This document shows positions 1-17,640 of a stretch of 64,000 nucleotides of DNA, piece by piece; position 1 is the stretch's first letter, and each line of letters opens with the position of its first letter. This DNA comes from Siniperca chuatsi. Lineage: Eukaryota > Chordata > Actinopteri > Centrarchiformes > Sinipercidae. The translations under genes and the position numbers were made by a program. The stretch is taken from assembly GCF_020085105.1 (NCBI RefSeq), contig NC_058052.1, positions 14,026,233-14,090,232 on the forward strand, given 5' to 3'. Below the pieces are notes generated by a model. That model saw nothing but the letters and a program-made list of their open reading frames with translations. It was not told where the DNA came from and did no database searches.

Positions 1-1753
1 GGTTTCTGCAGGGCTCAGACCACTTTTTAAATACCACATAGAATGCAATTTCTACTGTCACACTGGCCAAAGTATGAAAGTATGACAGAAAACCAGTAGG
101 TCTGGATACGGCCTAGAATAATTATTTTTTTTCAGTACATCCCAGCAGTATATAACAATAATGCCTAATGATACAATTAATTACATTAACCAATCTGGAC
201 CTGGATAAACAGCAGAAAACGGATGGATGGATTAACCAATAATTTATTTATTTTTTGCTAAAATCAACACTTGATTAGCCTCCTAGCTACCGTAGCTAGC
301 AGTAGTGAAAGTGGCGTGACTTTTGTAAATTAAAGCCTTTTTAATACATTTTAATGTCTTTTTTTGAGGAAACTGAATTCAATGCTTGAACTGAGTTGAG
401 AGTTACAGAAACATTGATATCACAATGCAAGAACAATTCAAAAAACAGAATTTAATCTGAGATATTCCAGTTATTTTGGACATGTCGAACCACAAACGTC
501 TGTCTCTCGAAACTGGAAATCAGCACATCAAGACTTAACTTGATGGTATGTTAAGGTGACACTTTTTGGAACTGATTCACTGACTGAGCAACCAACTCTG
601 CTACTAATAGTTTTTGACATTCAACTAAGTTTTTGAAGGAATTAAGTTAATTTATTCATTTATTTAGTAATTTATTATTGTGTCAAGCATAGAACTAAGC
701 CCAAACCAGCATGGGCTTACAAGACACCACAAATGAATATAAGCCAGATCCAGAGCTACATATATATTTTACATATATATTTTTTCAAACAATGCTATGA
801 ACAATCCAAAAAATGAATAAAACTAATCTAAATAATTTTTACAATCAGACCTTCCTGTCTATAACAACATCCCTGATACAACATTAATATAATCATATCA
901 TAGTAAACACTAATTAAATGGTCAATGTTATCTACTTTTCTAGGTTTTTGAGATAAAGATAGCAAACTTAAATATTCTAAATTCTAAATTTTGATCATTC
1001 GTGATAAATAAAAGCTGTAAATCACTGCGTATCTGCCCACATCCCTATAAAATCACCTTGACCACCTGAAATTATTCAGCCACATCTGTGGAGCAGCTCC
1101 AGGATTTGTCTCTGGACTGAAACCGTGACCACAGTCTGATGATGTAAACTCTTTGTTTTATAATTCAATTTTCAACGACATTTTTACGTAAGCCATCAAA
1201 CTGTCTTTGTTGTACTTAGGTGTTTTAATGTAGGCATTTCTTATTTAATTCGTAGTGATGCTACTTTGAATTGCAGAATTTTATTGTTTAGTTTTGTGTT
1301 GTATGTCTTGTGTTTAGTCTTTTAACATTTTGGGACCATGTTAGAAATATATGTTTTCCAATTTAACCTGTCATCCCTTGGATTTTTTAGCAATCCATAA
1401 ATAAAATCATATCACATCATATCAAACGCGTTCAAATTCACAAATAATATCTGGGCTGTATGTAATAGAAATAACACCTGTGAATACCATTTTAGGGTGG
1501 TATTTCCCTTTACACAGTGCTGGTCCTCCTGTCAACAACATGTTACGAAATTATCTTCCATTTAAACGTTTTGTGGTGAAAATAACACTATACACAGATT
1601 AAAAATGTTGCAACAAACTATGTTAACTTTAGCTAGCAAGTCTGCTTGCTTCACATGCGTCGCACATTCAGTGACGCAGGTTTCTTGACATTGTGGCAGG
1701 GCTAGTTGTTCTTGTAGCTACAATAAACTGAGCCTGGTGTTTTAAACACACAC
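1..1753 (-). other. echs1 intron 1 (5' part), no exon seen
   Basis: AT-rich sequence downstream of the echs1 first exon on the minus strand. No enoyl-CoA hydratase exon is recognisable, so the rest of the gene should lie to the left of the window. Around 190–235 there is a short piece resembling the tail of a common fish repeat (ACGGATGGATGG). Confidence 0.55.
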
Positions 1754-1844
1754 CTGAGCTGTAGAGGCGGGCAGCAGACAGGACGGCCGGCGCTGCTCTG
1801 GAGGGCTTCAGGAGCGAAGCAGCACTTCTGCAGAGGAAAGCCAT
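1754..1844 (-). CDS. echs1: enoyl-CoA hydratase, short chain, mitochondrial: first exon only
   Basis: First coding exon, ATG at 1844 and a GTGTGTG donor after 1754 (phase 1). It encodes 30 residues beginning MAFLCRSAASLL and ending ARLYSSG. The peptide is rich in Arg, Ala, Ser and Leu with no acidic residues, as expected of a mitochondrial import sequence. Mammalian ECHS1 exon 1 likewise ends within the Ser-Gly just before the mature enzyme. The family hydrates trans-2-enoyl-CoA in mitochondrial beta-oxidation and valine breakdown. The name rests on this leader, the exon boundary and the neighbours mtg1, paox and sprn, which flank ECHS1 in mammals; the catalytic exons are outside the window. 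Another mitochondrial protein with a similar leader cannot be excluded from this exon alone. Confidence 0.7.
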
Positions 1845-2134
1845 GAAAGCGACGAAAGCAGGTTGTTGCCAATGAACTTGCTCCAAGATCGCGAGCCGTT
1901 TTTCCTCTTGGGTTTTCTTCTTCTTCGTTGGTGTTTTTCATTAGGTAGCATGTTTACAAATTCGCGTTGCCGCCACCTTGTGTCTGCAGGTTGTAACGAC
2001 CTTCAAAGCTTACTGACCATGTCTCACTTTTAATTAAATTAAATTAAATCTGCTTTATTTCATATTCATTATTTTTGTTCGGTTTTTCTTGTTTACTGTG
2101 GGTAATTTATTCGGAGATCGATTTCATTCAACTT

Positions 2135-2225
2135 TATTGTCATTGTACAAATACTGAGACAACGAAATGCAGTTTAGCATCTAACCAGAAGTGCAAAAAG
2201 CAGTAAAGTGCAGAGTAATCAGAAT
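2135..2225 (-). repeat. non-LTR retroelement 3' end, minus orientation
   Basis: Reads on the minus strand as a terminal segment ending in CAATGACAATAAAGTTG, a motif frequent at 3' ends of teleost non-LTR retroelements. The same kind of end is seen on the plus strand near 36200. Confidence 0.5.
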
Positions 2226-2231
2226 CAGAAA

Positions 2232-2660
2232 TATTATTTATTTATTTATTGATATAATTTATTGATCCCCGAGGGGAAACTATTTTGTTACAGCAGCTCA
2301 CTATCACGTCAGTGCACACAGGAATAGAAGTACTAAGCAAAAATTATAATACACTATAATACAGGTCAGAAAATAAATTAAGTACCAAGTGGATGAATGT
2401 ACACATGCATAGGGGTAATATGTAAATAACAGTGAGGGATAGCTATGAAAACGCTAAGATATATAGCCTACAGTATAAACAGTATGGACAGAGATAAATT
2501 AATACACTAAGATAGGCCTATATACAGCATGTGCAGCAGTTACAGTGGGCATTGCAGACATAAGTATAAGTGTAAATATAGGCTACAGTGCAGGTAATGC
2601 TAGTAGTAGACATTATATACAGAACAAACAGCTGGATACGGTGTATACAATATAGATGGC
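2232..2660. repeat. dispersed repeat, TTTATTGATCCCCGAGGGG family, copy 1
   Basis: Contains TTTATTGATCCCCGAGGGG followed by a block also found at 39466–39555 (GTTACAGC, GCTCACTATCA, GTCAGTGCACACAGGAATAG). The downstream part is rich in ATACAGTAT-like words, as in the tail of this family. Class is uncertain; it is usually found at LINE 3' ends in fish. Confidence 0.6.
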
Positions 2661-3239
2661 ATATAAATCACTAACAATTATCAGATATTATTTGTTTTAC
2701 CATTTATTTAGGCTACCATACAGTATTATTCGAATTTAAACATTTGTCTAATATAGGCTACATCCTGGTAAAATTGACAATGTATATATTATTATACGAT
2801 TATCTCGAAAACGTTATGTTACAATACGTTATCTGGTAAGTGTTCAATAAGTGTTCAATATAAAATGGAAATTTATCTAATCTCATACAAGATTTTTAGT
2901 TTTAGGATACAGATACACATATTTGATAAAATAGACATTAACCATAAAATTTTCACAAAAGGATTAAATGAAGAGACCGTGTACAATTAAATTAAATTCT
3001 GGATTATGTTCATCAACAGGAGGCCACCCTTTTCAGTTTCAGAGAGAAACCAAACAGTAACCTTATCAACATTTATCATCATCAAGTTACCTTATAGGTC
3101 TACATAAAGGAGATGGAGAAATGTATCAAAAAACTAATAAGGAACTTGATCCAAAATAAGACTATAAGAAGCTTTTGACTCATCCCAGTCTGACGGTATC
3201 ACAGTGTTTGATGCTCAACTAGACACTTCAGATGCGCCT

Positions 3240-3365
3240 GTGTGAGCGCGCTGCGCGTCCTCGCAGCCGTCTGCGTGAACGAGCCTACATCGTCCGTGAC
3301 AATCCCCTTTCATCTTTCCTCCGAGTGCCAAAACATAAGCAAGGATAAAAACACAGAGAAATAAG
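3240..3365 (+). other. sprn: probable untranslated first exon and promoter of sprn
   Basis: A local CpG-rich stretch (CGCGCTGCGCG near 3246) ends in a strong donor, AAG|GTAAGC, at 3365/3366. The next good acceptor on this strand is the CAG at 4178–4180, directly before the sprn reading frame. Mammalian SPRN also has its whole coding sequence in exon 2. The 5' limit is a guess. Confidence 0.5.
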
Positions 3366-4180
3366 GTAAGCACCAACCATTAAGATATACTGGTTAACAT
3401 GGGCATGGGTTATATACATACAATGCATTTCCTTTTAAATGGTGGTGTGATACCTTCAGGCTGCAATACAGTACCGTGCAGGCTAATTTATGAGAATACA
3501 GTGAGATGGACATCATGTATGTATGCACTTGCATTGTACATGCATTTGTAAAACGTGTTATTAATAACACATCGTAGCCTACGTTCAATAATGAAAACAA
3601 TTGTAGGCTACATTTCTATTTAATGGCCCAGTTACCTGATAGATCTCTATAATGTATTTCAAATGATGGCCTATTAATACTGACATACATGCCATCTTTT
3701 GCCTTTATTTCATAATCATCCATAGACGGAATATTATTTCATGTATATGAAGGCTGAAAGCCAAGAGCAATTTTCTCTGGTGAGCATATTTATTTTGAAT
3801 CTGACCTACTTTAATGGAGAGGGCTAATCTGCAGCACAGACACGTCTTCACGAAGACCGTATTCAACAACAACACAGAACACTACAATGCCCTCTCACAT
3901 TTGTTGATCAGTATGGGTTATAATCTGATGTCTTCGATGCTGGTGAGAGCTTGACACACCAGTTTAGGGTGATATTCTGAATTTTATACAGAACTGATCA
4001 GTGAATAGAAAGCTTTGGCTACAGCTGTTTGCTGAAATGTTCTGCCATCCAAAATCAAATGAGAATTCTTTATGTTTTACATACTCAAGATAGATGGATG
4101 TTTTCTCCATTTCACACATCAAAAGGTGCAGCGTGACCAGCACAGGTAGGTCTAAAATGTGCTTCTCCATTATGTTACAG

Positions 4181-4654
4181 ATGTCAGGAATGAACCAGGT
4201 GGTTGCAACATGCTGGACTTGCCTCCTGATCACTTCTTTCCTGTGTGAGCCCGCGCTGTCCAAGGGCGGTCGTGGAGGGTCCCGGGGCTCCTCTCGAGGC
4301 TCCCCCTCCCGCAGCTCCACTGCGGGGAGTTACCGGGGAGGAGGCGCCTACGGGGGGGCCCGCTCTCGCTTCAGGGTGTCGGGGCGGGCGTCCCCGGTGA
4401 GGGTGGCGAGTGCGGCAGCAGCAGGGGCGGCAGTGGCAGTGGCGTTAACAGCGGATAAATGGTACGCCTCTGCATACCGCCGCAGCAAAGCCGACAGCTC
4501 AGATGAAGAGCTGGATTACTTCAACAGGACCAATTACTTTGATGCACAAATGTCAGGCTCAACTCAAAATGGATCTTCTCTCTCTCAACTGGTTTCTATC
4601 ATTATTGCGACATTTTCCCCAAAATATGGACTTTTACTGGACTGTATACTGTAG
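4181..4654 (+). CDS. sprn: Shadoo (shadow of prion protein), GPI-anchored
   Basis: Single coding exon directly after a TTACAG acceptor. Two in-frame starts are possible, 4181 (MSGMNQ) and 4190 (MNQVVATCW); the second matches the family start (MN..ATCW in mammals) and gives 154 residues. Order of parts: signal peptide (about 1–24, ending LSKGGRGG); an Arg/Gly/Ser repeat region; an Ala/Val-rich hydrophobic core (about 70–88), the segment shared with prion protein; N-glycosylation sites NRT and NGS; and a hydrophobic C-terminus that fits a GPI signal. GC content is far above the flanks. The family is a neuronal cell-surface relative of PrP with no settled function. It lies between echs1 and mtg1, the expected neighbourhood. 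Confidence 0.9.
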   Translation: MSGMNQVVATCWTCLLITSFLCEPALSKGGRGGSRGSSRGSPSRSSTAGSYRGGGAYGGARSRFRVSGRASPVRVASAAAAGAAVAVALTADKWYASAYRRSKADSSDEELDYFNRTNYFDAQMSGSTQNGSSLSQLVSIIIATFSPKYGLLLDCIL

Positions 4655-6134
4655 ATGTTCAGGTTATGCTTGAGGAGCAATTCCTGATTCGGTCTAGGAC
4701 TGAGCTTCTGCCCTGGATCTGACTATAATGTGCAGGATTGGCTGGAACCTGCACTGGGAGGACCAGTTAAGAGGTGCAACACAGTGATGGAGGGACAACA
4801 CAACCACAAAAAAAAAAAACATCACTGTACTGTATATTTTACACATATAATCACCTATACCAACAGATAAGTGTACATTGACAGCACAGTATTCAGTGTG
4901 ACATTTCACCTCTTTGTCAAATGTCTGTGTGACAGAAACTGGGTCCAAACTCAAGAATATTAGTTTCCTTCCCTCAAGCTTGATTCCTATCTCCAATTGA
5001 AAAGAAGATAGAAAATGTTTTATCAGAAAATGTCAAGAGCCTGTAACCAAACCGCTGGCTGCAAATTTTAATTGTACTGCCAAATTCAGTTGTATCTTAA
5101 AAATCTTTATTTTCATAATGTGCACAAAAAATGCAAAGTGAATGACCAGTATCACTGCTTAGTACAACTGAGGTAAAATATCTGTATGTATTAGCAGACT
5201 TGGGTCTAAATGTAAAGCCTGGACTTGCTTGAGTTTATGTACATCACTGAAGTGCAGGTGACCAGTCATTCCATAAAGAGTAAAAGCACCAAGTTGGCAC
5301 CAGCAATATTCTGCCCCCGAAAGTAAAACTGCCACATGTCTTTTTTTTTTTTATCTTCAATTGGCCTGTTATTTGCTTTTAGAAAGCAAAATAAGTCAAG
5401 TTTTTTTTTTATTCCATTCTTTCTGTAAAACGTAATTTCGATCTTGCTCAGTGATCTGAATGACTTATGGTGGCAGTCATTTGTGCTGCCATAAAGATGA
5501 TTCTCTACAATAAGACAAGGCAAATCAGAGTAAGCTAAACTGCATTTTCCAATCATCTCAAATTTCTGTGCAATTCATACTCTTTTATAATACCTGATAT
5601 TTGGCCAATTCATTTCTCAGACCTGTGTACGAACCACGTCACGGCTGGGAGGGACACTAGAAAACAAACTGCTGGTCTCACTGTTATTCATGTCTGAAGG
5701 TTTTCTGTCCATCATCCCAGAAGAGCTTTTTATCTGCAGTAGACACTCAGGAGCGACAGACTGTTCCATATCTATAAGTGCACTCTATTATATGCTACAA
5801 CACTTACAGAATAAATAAAGAGTTTGTTATCACTGTCTTTATGCTAATAAATATCCTGTTTACACCATGTCAGATATTTGCCTCTTGTATTCTAAAAGCA
5901 AAACTGAGACAAAATGTCAAACCCGAAGTTAAATTCTTTTATCTACAAAGGATACATACAGTGCTTTGGTGACTTTTTACATCATCCATAAACCAAACAT
6001 CATGTCCCCAAAATGTCAAAAGCATGAGGACAGAGATGGACTATATTCCCTTGATGACGCTTTTGTGGTTAAATATAAATCCTTCCAGGTTGAGGGCAAA
6101 CAGTCTCTGGTTATCTTCATTAAAATGGCTCAGG
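4655..6134. other. sprn 3' untranslated region and sprn–mtg1 gap
   Basis: Convergent gene ends. Overlapping AATAAA signals at 5810–5819 on the plus strand are the best sprn polyadenylation candidates, which would give a 3' UTR of roughly 1.2 kb. Several A- or T-runs are present. No coding exon seen. Confidence 0.45.
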
Positions 6135-9100
6135 TCAGTCCAGCATTACTCGTCCCAGCTCTCCTTTCCTGAAGGCTCTAATGAAATCGTAAGCTGCGGC
6201 TGTGTAGTTTGGGACAGTGATGGTAATGTTCCCTGAGGGAGATGAGGAACAAACATTTTCATTATGGGACTAATCTTTAAGACGTTGATATGATGGCAAT
6301 TGCGCCATCAAACTGAAGTGAGAGTGCACATATTCCCTAGTGATTTTCAAACAAATACTGATGTGAATTTCACCCTGCATGAGGACAAGTGGTTCAACAT
6401 GGAAAACAAAGTTCTTTAGTATTCAGAATGATTCAATATTTTGTGGTAGCACTGTAACATAGCTTGAGGTTGTTTGCGGCGTACCATTTTAGAATTTTTG
6501 TTCCGATGTTTAAGAAGCCAGTCTGGTTACTACATCAGTATTAATTAAACATGTAAATATAGCGAACACCTGGTTATAATGGCAGTCGTCTTTAAAGGAA
6601 TAGTTCGATTTTTTGGAAAATATGCTTATTCGCTTTCTTGCCGAGAGTTAGGCGAGAAGATTGATGCCACTCGATATGAAGCTACTGCCAGCAGCCTGTT
6701 AGCTTAGCTTAAACGCGAAACACGGTGAAACAGCTGGCCTGGCTGTGTCCAGAAGTAACAAAGCCCGTCAACCAGCACCTCAAAAGAACACAAATTAACA
6801 CATTATATCTTTATTTGTTTAAACAATAAAAAAAGTGTAAAAATCACAAGTTGTGGTGTTATGTGTGGGACTATTTCTTGGCCAGGAACAGTGACTTCCT
6901 GGTGTCTCTGCTGGTTGCCTGGCAACCTCACTGTGACCACAAGACACCAAGAAGCCACTGCGCTTGGCCAGGGTTTCCAGATTGGGTGGTTTTCCTTTAC
7001 TTTTTATTTCATTGGGTGATCTAAATTTGTTTTCCCCAACAAATAGTTATAATTACAGTCCAATGAATCTTTTCCTCTCCAGTTATTGTGGTTGAGACTG
7101 ACAGGGCAATGAGTTCAATAGACTCCACACACAGTAGTAACTTATGACCGTCGTGGTATGGATTAAACAAATGAGATATAAAGGTGTTAATTAGTGAGCT
7201 TTAGAGGTGCTGGTAGGCAGATTTTGTTACCTTTGGACAGAGCCAGGCTAGCTGTTTCCCCCTGTTTTTTGGTCTTTATGCTAAGCTAAGAAGCTGCTGG
7301 TTGTAGCTTTATAAAGACAAGAGTGGTATCGTTCTTCGCATCTAACTCTTGACAAGAAAGCAAATAAGCGTATTTCCCAAAATGTCAAACTATTCCTTTA
7401 AATAAATAAAGCTGAGAGATAGCTTGTCTATAATACTGTATGTAGCAAGAGTATCTATAGGATTAGCACTTTCTTACCCACTCCAGTAATGGCTTTGACC
7501 CGTTGAGTCTTTCCAAGTTTTACAGCAATGCGTTTGAGAACATGCTGGATGTCATCGCTAGGCTCATGGAGGTTGTATTTCTCCACATAACTGCACATAA
7601 ACACACACACACACACACACAGTAAACAATCACAGTAATGTGAAGCAAAAAAAAAAGTTCACTTAATCAAAATTTAGGGAGAAAATTCACACCTGAACCT
7701 CCCTAGCCTGTTCAGAGAAAAGAGTAAGTAGTCAGCGATAATGTCTTCACCCACTAAATGGTCCAGAATAGTTCCTGGAGAAGGAAAGAAAAAAAAAATA
7801 AATTGTTGAGCACCAGGAAAAAACCTCTTTTACAGACAAATGTGACAGCAATTTCACTGAATACAGTAGTTACGTTTCCACGTGGTGTTTCCTCACTGAC
7901 ACTAATTGTTTTGTTGGAAAAAAAAACTAAACAAAAAACAAATCCTGTTCTGCTCACCACACAAAGCCAGCTTCATGCCTGTTTCAACACTCTCAATCTT
8001 AGGAGGCAAGACTCCTGGTGTGTCCAACAGGTGCATTATGGGTCGCTCACACACCTGAGGACAAAGACAGCCACAAAAGACTTTACAGGTGCAGGGACAC
8101 AATGAACACACAAACACACACAGACAAACATGTCCCCACCTGAATTTTAGTCAGGACCGCTTTAGTTATACCTGGCTCCCCACCTACACGAGATGCACGA
8201 CCTGGAATTGGTGTGATATTACAATATTTATCACTGAGGAGGTGAATCTGTATCATACTGAATCAATGTCCAACAACTATCACCTACTTTATTATACATA
8301 CCTTTTTTCAAGTTTGTTCTTCGTAATGAGTTAATAAGAGATGACTTCCCCACATTGGGCACTCCAATCACCATCAGGCAATAATTTGTATTCTGAAAGA
8401 TTTTCATGTCGAAGGTTAGACCGAGGCCAATATATTGGCTTTTACCCTCCATTGCCTTAAAAATCTAAATCGTGAGAAAATTATAATAAATATAAAAGTG
8501 GAAATAACAGATTCTATGTGGATTCAGATCCACTGAAGCAAAAGAAGTTTTAGAGTCACAATGAAACAGCATTTTGGTAAGAATCTTGTTTTCATATTTC
8601 TGGCCGACACAGAATCTTGTGGTAGATCATACTTTGGAGAGTTTAAATAAATGAGATATCAGTTAAAGAGAAAAGGGTTGTATTATTTGATAAGCATTAA
8701 TCATAGCTCTGTGAGGGTATGACTTGTTGTTTTGTAGATATGTCTTCTATCTTATGTAGCTTATTGCAGATATGTTGGTATCGGTGTATATGTTGGGCGA
8801 TAGTAACAAGAAATGATGCTTGAGGTTGTTTAGAAACAGAGAGCACTGACGGCTGTAAAATTTTCTCAAAGTAGAAATGAACTAAAATATGTTATTAAAT
8901 TGCCCGGAGTAAGCATACCTCATCTCTGTTAAAGCGTGGTTTGCTCTCAATAATTTCCACCACCATTGGCACCAACTACAGAAAAACAAAAAAGGAATAA
9001 TTTGCACATTCATGCTCGTAATGTTTATTTCATAACAGCTGAGGACAAACTTCTGCAAGCAGTCAAAGTCTAGTACACAGTGAAGACGACCTTTACCTTT

Positions 9101-10131
9101 TTGATGTTGTCGTCTCTCTGCTTCAAACAGTCTGTGAAGAGAACATTCCTCACCCCATCTTGTTCTAGCTTCTTCCGGATTCTCTGCAGAATAGACGTAA
9201 AGACATCATTTCGCGTTGGTCATTTTAAAACGCTGGTGACGTGATTTCGCTAAAATAGCAGCAAGACTTCGGACCTGCTTGTTGGACAGATCAGCGAGGT
9301 CCATCTTGTTGAGGATCAGCAGATGTGGTCTGACATCTAGAGTCTCCTGAAACGCAGGGTTTCTTCCAGAGAAGGGGATATGCTTAATGTTAAAGAAAAA
9401 ACAAATCTCAAACAGTTCTCATTTCACCTCTGCAGTAAACAGCAGCATGGTTGGATTAACCTGCTCGGGCTCTCAAGGGCAAAAATGGCCTGCTGGGCCC
9501 CTTTTTAAACTTTGTTCCTCTGAGACTCTGTGAAATGTGTACACTTTTAATATGCTACAATACTACCAGACAGATTTGCAGGGTGGTCATTTGCTTTAAC
9601 ACATTCATTTGGGAATATGAAGCATATAAGCACAAAACTGACATAATGAAGTGCTCTGGCTGCTTCTGGCACTACCAGAAGATATATTAATATAATACTA
9701 ATGCTATGATGATATAACCTAAATTAATTTACATGTTGAATCTGTAATTAAAAATAAGATGGCACTTATTTCTGCTATATATAAAAAAGGATATTCTGGC
9801 ATCATGGATTTCTATGATGCAGTCCACACTCTTGAGGCTGGCTCTCATCTGCTTGAGTCCTGCGAACAGTGAAGTGAAGCTGTTATTAAAAACTATCATT
9901 ACAGCGATCATATCACCAGCACGTTATGTTACATACACGACTGCTTGCTTTACACAAGGGACAAACATTTATATTCCAAATACATACATTTTACATATCC
10001 TGGAGATAACTTTAAGCGAAGCTGTCACCTTTAGCCATGTGTCCGGGGAACCAATGAGCCACTTCCCGTCCACCGAAGTCGAAAACGGTTCTGAACTTGC
10101 CGCCATTACGGAGAGCCTGGTACAGTTTCAT
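6135..10131 (-). CDS. mtg1: mitochondrial ribosome-associated GTPase 1
   Basis: Eleven exons: 10029–10131, 9795–9859, 9275–9379, 9097–9183, 8919–8975, 8302–8392, 8140–8201, 7958–8054, 7693–7774, 7478–7590 and 6135–6232. Together they give 960 nt, 319 residues (human 334). The GTPase motifs are in the circularly permuted order of the YlqF/MTG1 family: G4 NKMD (about 80–83) comes before G1 GVPNVGKS (about 149–156), then G2 PGIT and G3 DTPG (about 201–204). The family is a mitochondrial inner-membrane GTPase that helps assemble the large mitoribosomal subunit. The start MKLYQALRNGGKFR has the basic, non-acidic look of an import leader. Phases agree at all junctions. Intron 2 has a U12-type donor, so the start of exon 3 is uncertain by three bases (9379 or 9382). 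Intron 10 holds a fold-back element. Confidence 0.93.
6592..7403. repeat. long-armed fold-back (MITE-like) element, copy 1
   Basis: Left end reads TAAAGGAATAGTTCGATTTT and the right end reads as its reverse complement (AAACTATTCCTTTA). The arms also share TTATTCGCTTTCTTG with AAGAAAGCAAATAAGCG, and the AGCTTAGCTTA / GCTAAGCTAAG words. Arms are over 150 bp with many mismatches. Lies in mtg1 intron 10. Further copies at 37150 and 57488. No coding capacity; probably a non-autonomous DNA transposon. Confidence 0.8.
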
Positions 10132-11911
10132 GGCTACTGTTCATCTAAATATGACTAACGCCTGGCTTTCATTTGTGTTAATAAAGTACTTAGTTTGACC
10201 GTCTAGCTACAAAACCTCTTGCTGCACTGGACATGTTGATGATGTGCTACACTGTTTACATACCGACTCAAATCTGCAGTTAAATAACTTTGTTCCGCTG
10301 TTGAGATTTCTTCTTCTATGTTTTTTTGTAGTTTATACACTAATGGGTGTACTACTGCCCTCCTCAGGATCAAATATAATGAAATCACTTGTATCGTCCA
10401 GGAACTAATACCAGCCTTCAGTGTTGGAGGAAATATTCAAATCCTTTACTTAAGTAAAAGTATTAATACCACACTGTAAAAATACTGTTATAAGTTAAAG
10501 TCCTTCATTGAAAATGTTACTTAAGTAAAAGTATTTAAGTATAATCAGGAACATGTACTTAAAGTATTAAAAGTAAGCAGAAAAATGTCCCCTGTGACTG
10601 TTATACTATTATATATTATATCATTAGATTATTATTACTGATGCATTAATGTAAAAGCAGGATTTTACTGTTGTAGTTGGTTGCAGTGGAGCTCATTTGA
10701 ACTATTTCATATATGATAATTTTCATTGTGGATTAATCTGCTGACCCAGCAACACCTTCACAACGCTTGTTTTGTCCAAACAACAGTACAAACCTCAGAA
10801 TTATTAAAAATAAATTTAAATTATTTAAAGGAAAAGCAACTAATCCTCACATTTGTGAAGCTGTAACCACAAAATGTTTTTACATGGAAAATGAATTAAA
10901 TGATTATAAAAAATAGTTGATAATTAATTTTCTGTCAGTCGACTAATTGATGAATCGACTAATTATAACAAAACATCATATTGTATAAACTCTTCGTATA
11001 TTTTGTGTGCAAAAATCTTTTGTAAAGTAACTAGTAACTAAAGCTGTCAGATAATTGAAGTGAAGTAAAAAGGACAATATTTCCCCGTGACATGTAGCTG
11101 AGTAGAAGTAGAAAGTGGAAAACACTCTTTCTATGGCCAAGCATATCTTACCTCATCATTCAAAATTAATCATAATGTGAGAACCGAGTTTGTGCAAGTG
11201 CAAAAGGTAAGGCAACATATTGTGAGTTACAAACAATAAAATAATTAGTCAATTGATTTTTTAAATAAGTGAAATGAAACTTGAAATGTTTTGCACATAA
11301 ATGTGGACATTCATTTACTCACTGACTTAAGAAAGAACTGTTAAAATCATTTATTTATACATTTCTATTTATTAATAATATAGTTAATTACAGCCAGTTA
11401 CAATACAATAATTAGATTAGAAAACAAGAAAGTTGAAAAACTGTATGAAATTCAATCAGTCTTAAAATAAGACAATGAAGTTACAAAATCACTATTAATT
11501 CCTATAACTGTTATTAGCTGATTTGTAAATAAGATTACTACATGTGTAAATTTAAGTTAATTCCTTAATTTTTCTTTACTAAAAATATACAAAGAGGCCT
11601 TTCATCAGTTTATATTTACAGCTGTATCCTTAATGTATTTACTGAAATAGCATAATTATTATATCAATATCATTACTTGATCACTTGATTGCCTGTCCAA
11701 TACCATCCAAGTCCATGTGTATTTTAATGCAGTGAAATCCACAGTATAAGGTCAGCAGTATCACACCTCACTGGCTTTCCAAAATTTTAAGTGACTGATT
11801 TAAATAAACAGCAGGCTTCCACACACTCCTCCAAATTAACCCTGAGATCACAGTTTGAAGAAGTTGCAGATTTTAGCTATAAATCTCTTTTTTTAAAGCA
11901 GTATTGTTCTT
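10132..11911. other. mtg1–paox copy A intergenic region
   Basis: mtg1 5' flank followed by the 3' flank of paox copy A (same strand). Position 10416–11135 is a dispersed repeat, listed separately; the remainder is AT-rich with no exon seen. Confidence 0.5.
10416..11135. repeat. TACTTAAGTAAAAGTA-family repeat, copy 1
   Basis: Starts GTGTTGGAGGAAATATTCAA and TCCTTTACTTAAGTAAAAGT, a well-known teleost dispersed repeat head. It closes near GTAGCTGAGTAGAAGTAGAA, the usual far end. An embedded segment around 10905–10965 (CGACTAATTGATGAATCGAC) belongs to another common family. Related fragments lie at 41640–41757 and 49383–49423. Confidence 0.65.
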
Positions 11912-17094
<5,183 letters not shown>

Positions 17095-17640
17095 AGTCAA
17101 TTGGGTTCAATTTGGTTCCGCACTAATAAAATTTACTACGCTAATAGCTGTATACACCACTGACTCTGGTAACTGTCCTGCCGTTCCTCTGATGGAAAAA
17201 GACAGGCGACGACAAAAAAAAGTCTTCCGGTCAAGAGTTTCAAAATAAAAGCCGTTTTAGAAGCCTGGGACCGGGTATTGGTTGATACTGTTGAAGCACT
17301 GTAGAAATGAGACCTTGTACCACACGTCTTGTGTTCACTTGGTAATCTGTCCAGGTGGCAGTGATGTACCACAAAACTCTGATAACACTATACATTCTCC
17401 TTTCTGTGTGCTGTATAGTAATGTACAGTCAAATAACTATCTTTAGGAAGATGTTTGTTACTTAACACTCATATTTCCATTCCTTTTTTACAGATTATCA
17501 ATCTTTTAGTCCTTTGCGCTATTACCTTGTTTCACCTTAAACAAACAATATATCATTTTCAACAGAAAAATACTTTCTTTAGATTGTTTCCCCATTCAGC
17601 CAAATAGTATTTTAACTCAACTTTTTAATGAACTATGTTC
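17095..17640. other. paox copy A 5' flank
   Basis: Region upstream of copy A on the minus strand, the likely promoter and 5' UTR. No TATA box is evident and I see no exon. Confidence 0.4.

Larger units (their letters stand above)
1845..3239. other. echs1–sprn head-to-head intergenic region
   Basis: About 1.4 kb between the two divergent 5' ends. The stretch near 1845–1980 is GC-richer and is the likely echs1 promoter. The rest is mostly retroelement 3' ends (2135–2225 and 2232–2660, listed separately) followed by AT-rich sequence. No coding exon seen. Confidence 0.5.

Noticed and set aside
1702-1941. Second open frame overlapping the echs1 first exon
   Set aside because: It is in another frame, crosses the splice donor and lacks a leader-like composition; the frame starting at 1844 fits exon 1 in both phase and content.
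3964-4320. Minus-strand frame opposite sprn
   Set aside because: A shadow of the GC-rich sprn exon; no similarity to a known protein.
8393-8452. Extension of mtg1 exon 6 upstream to an earlier acceptor
   Set aside because: It would add about 20 residues absent from the family; the CTTTCAG acceptor at 8393–8395 restores the exact human spacing.
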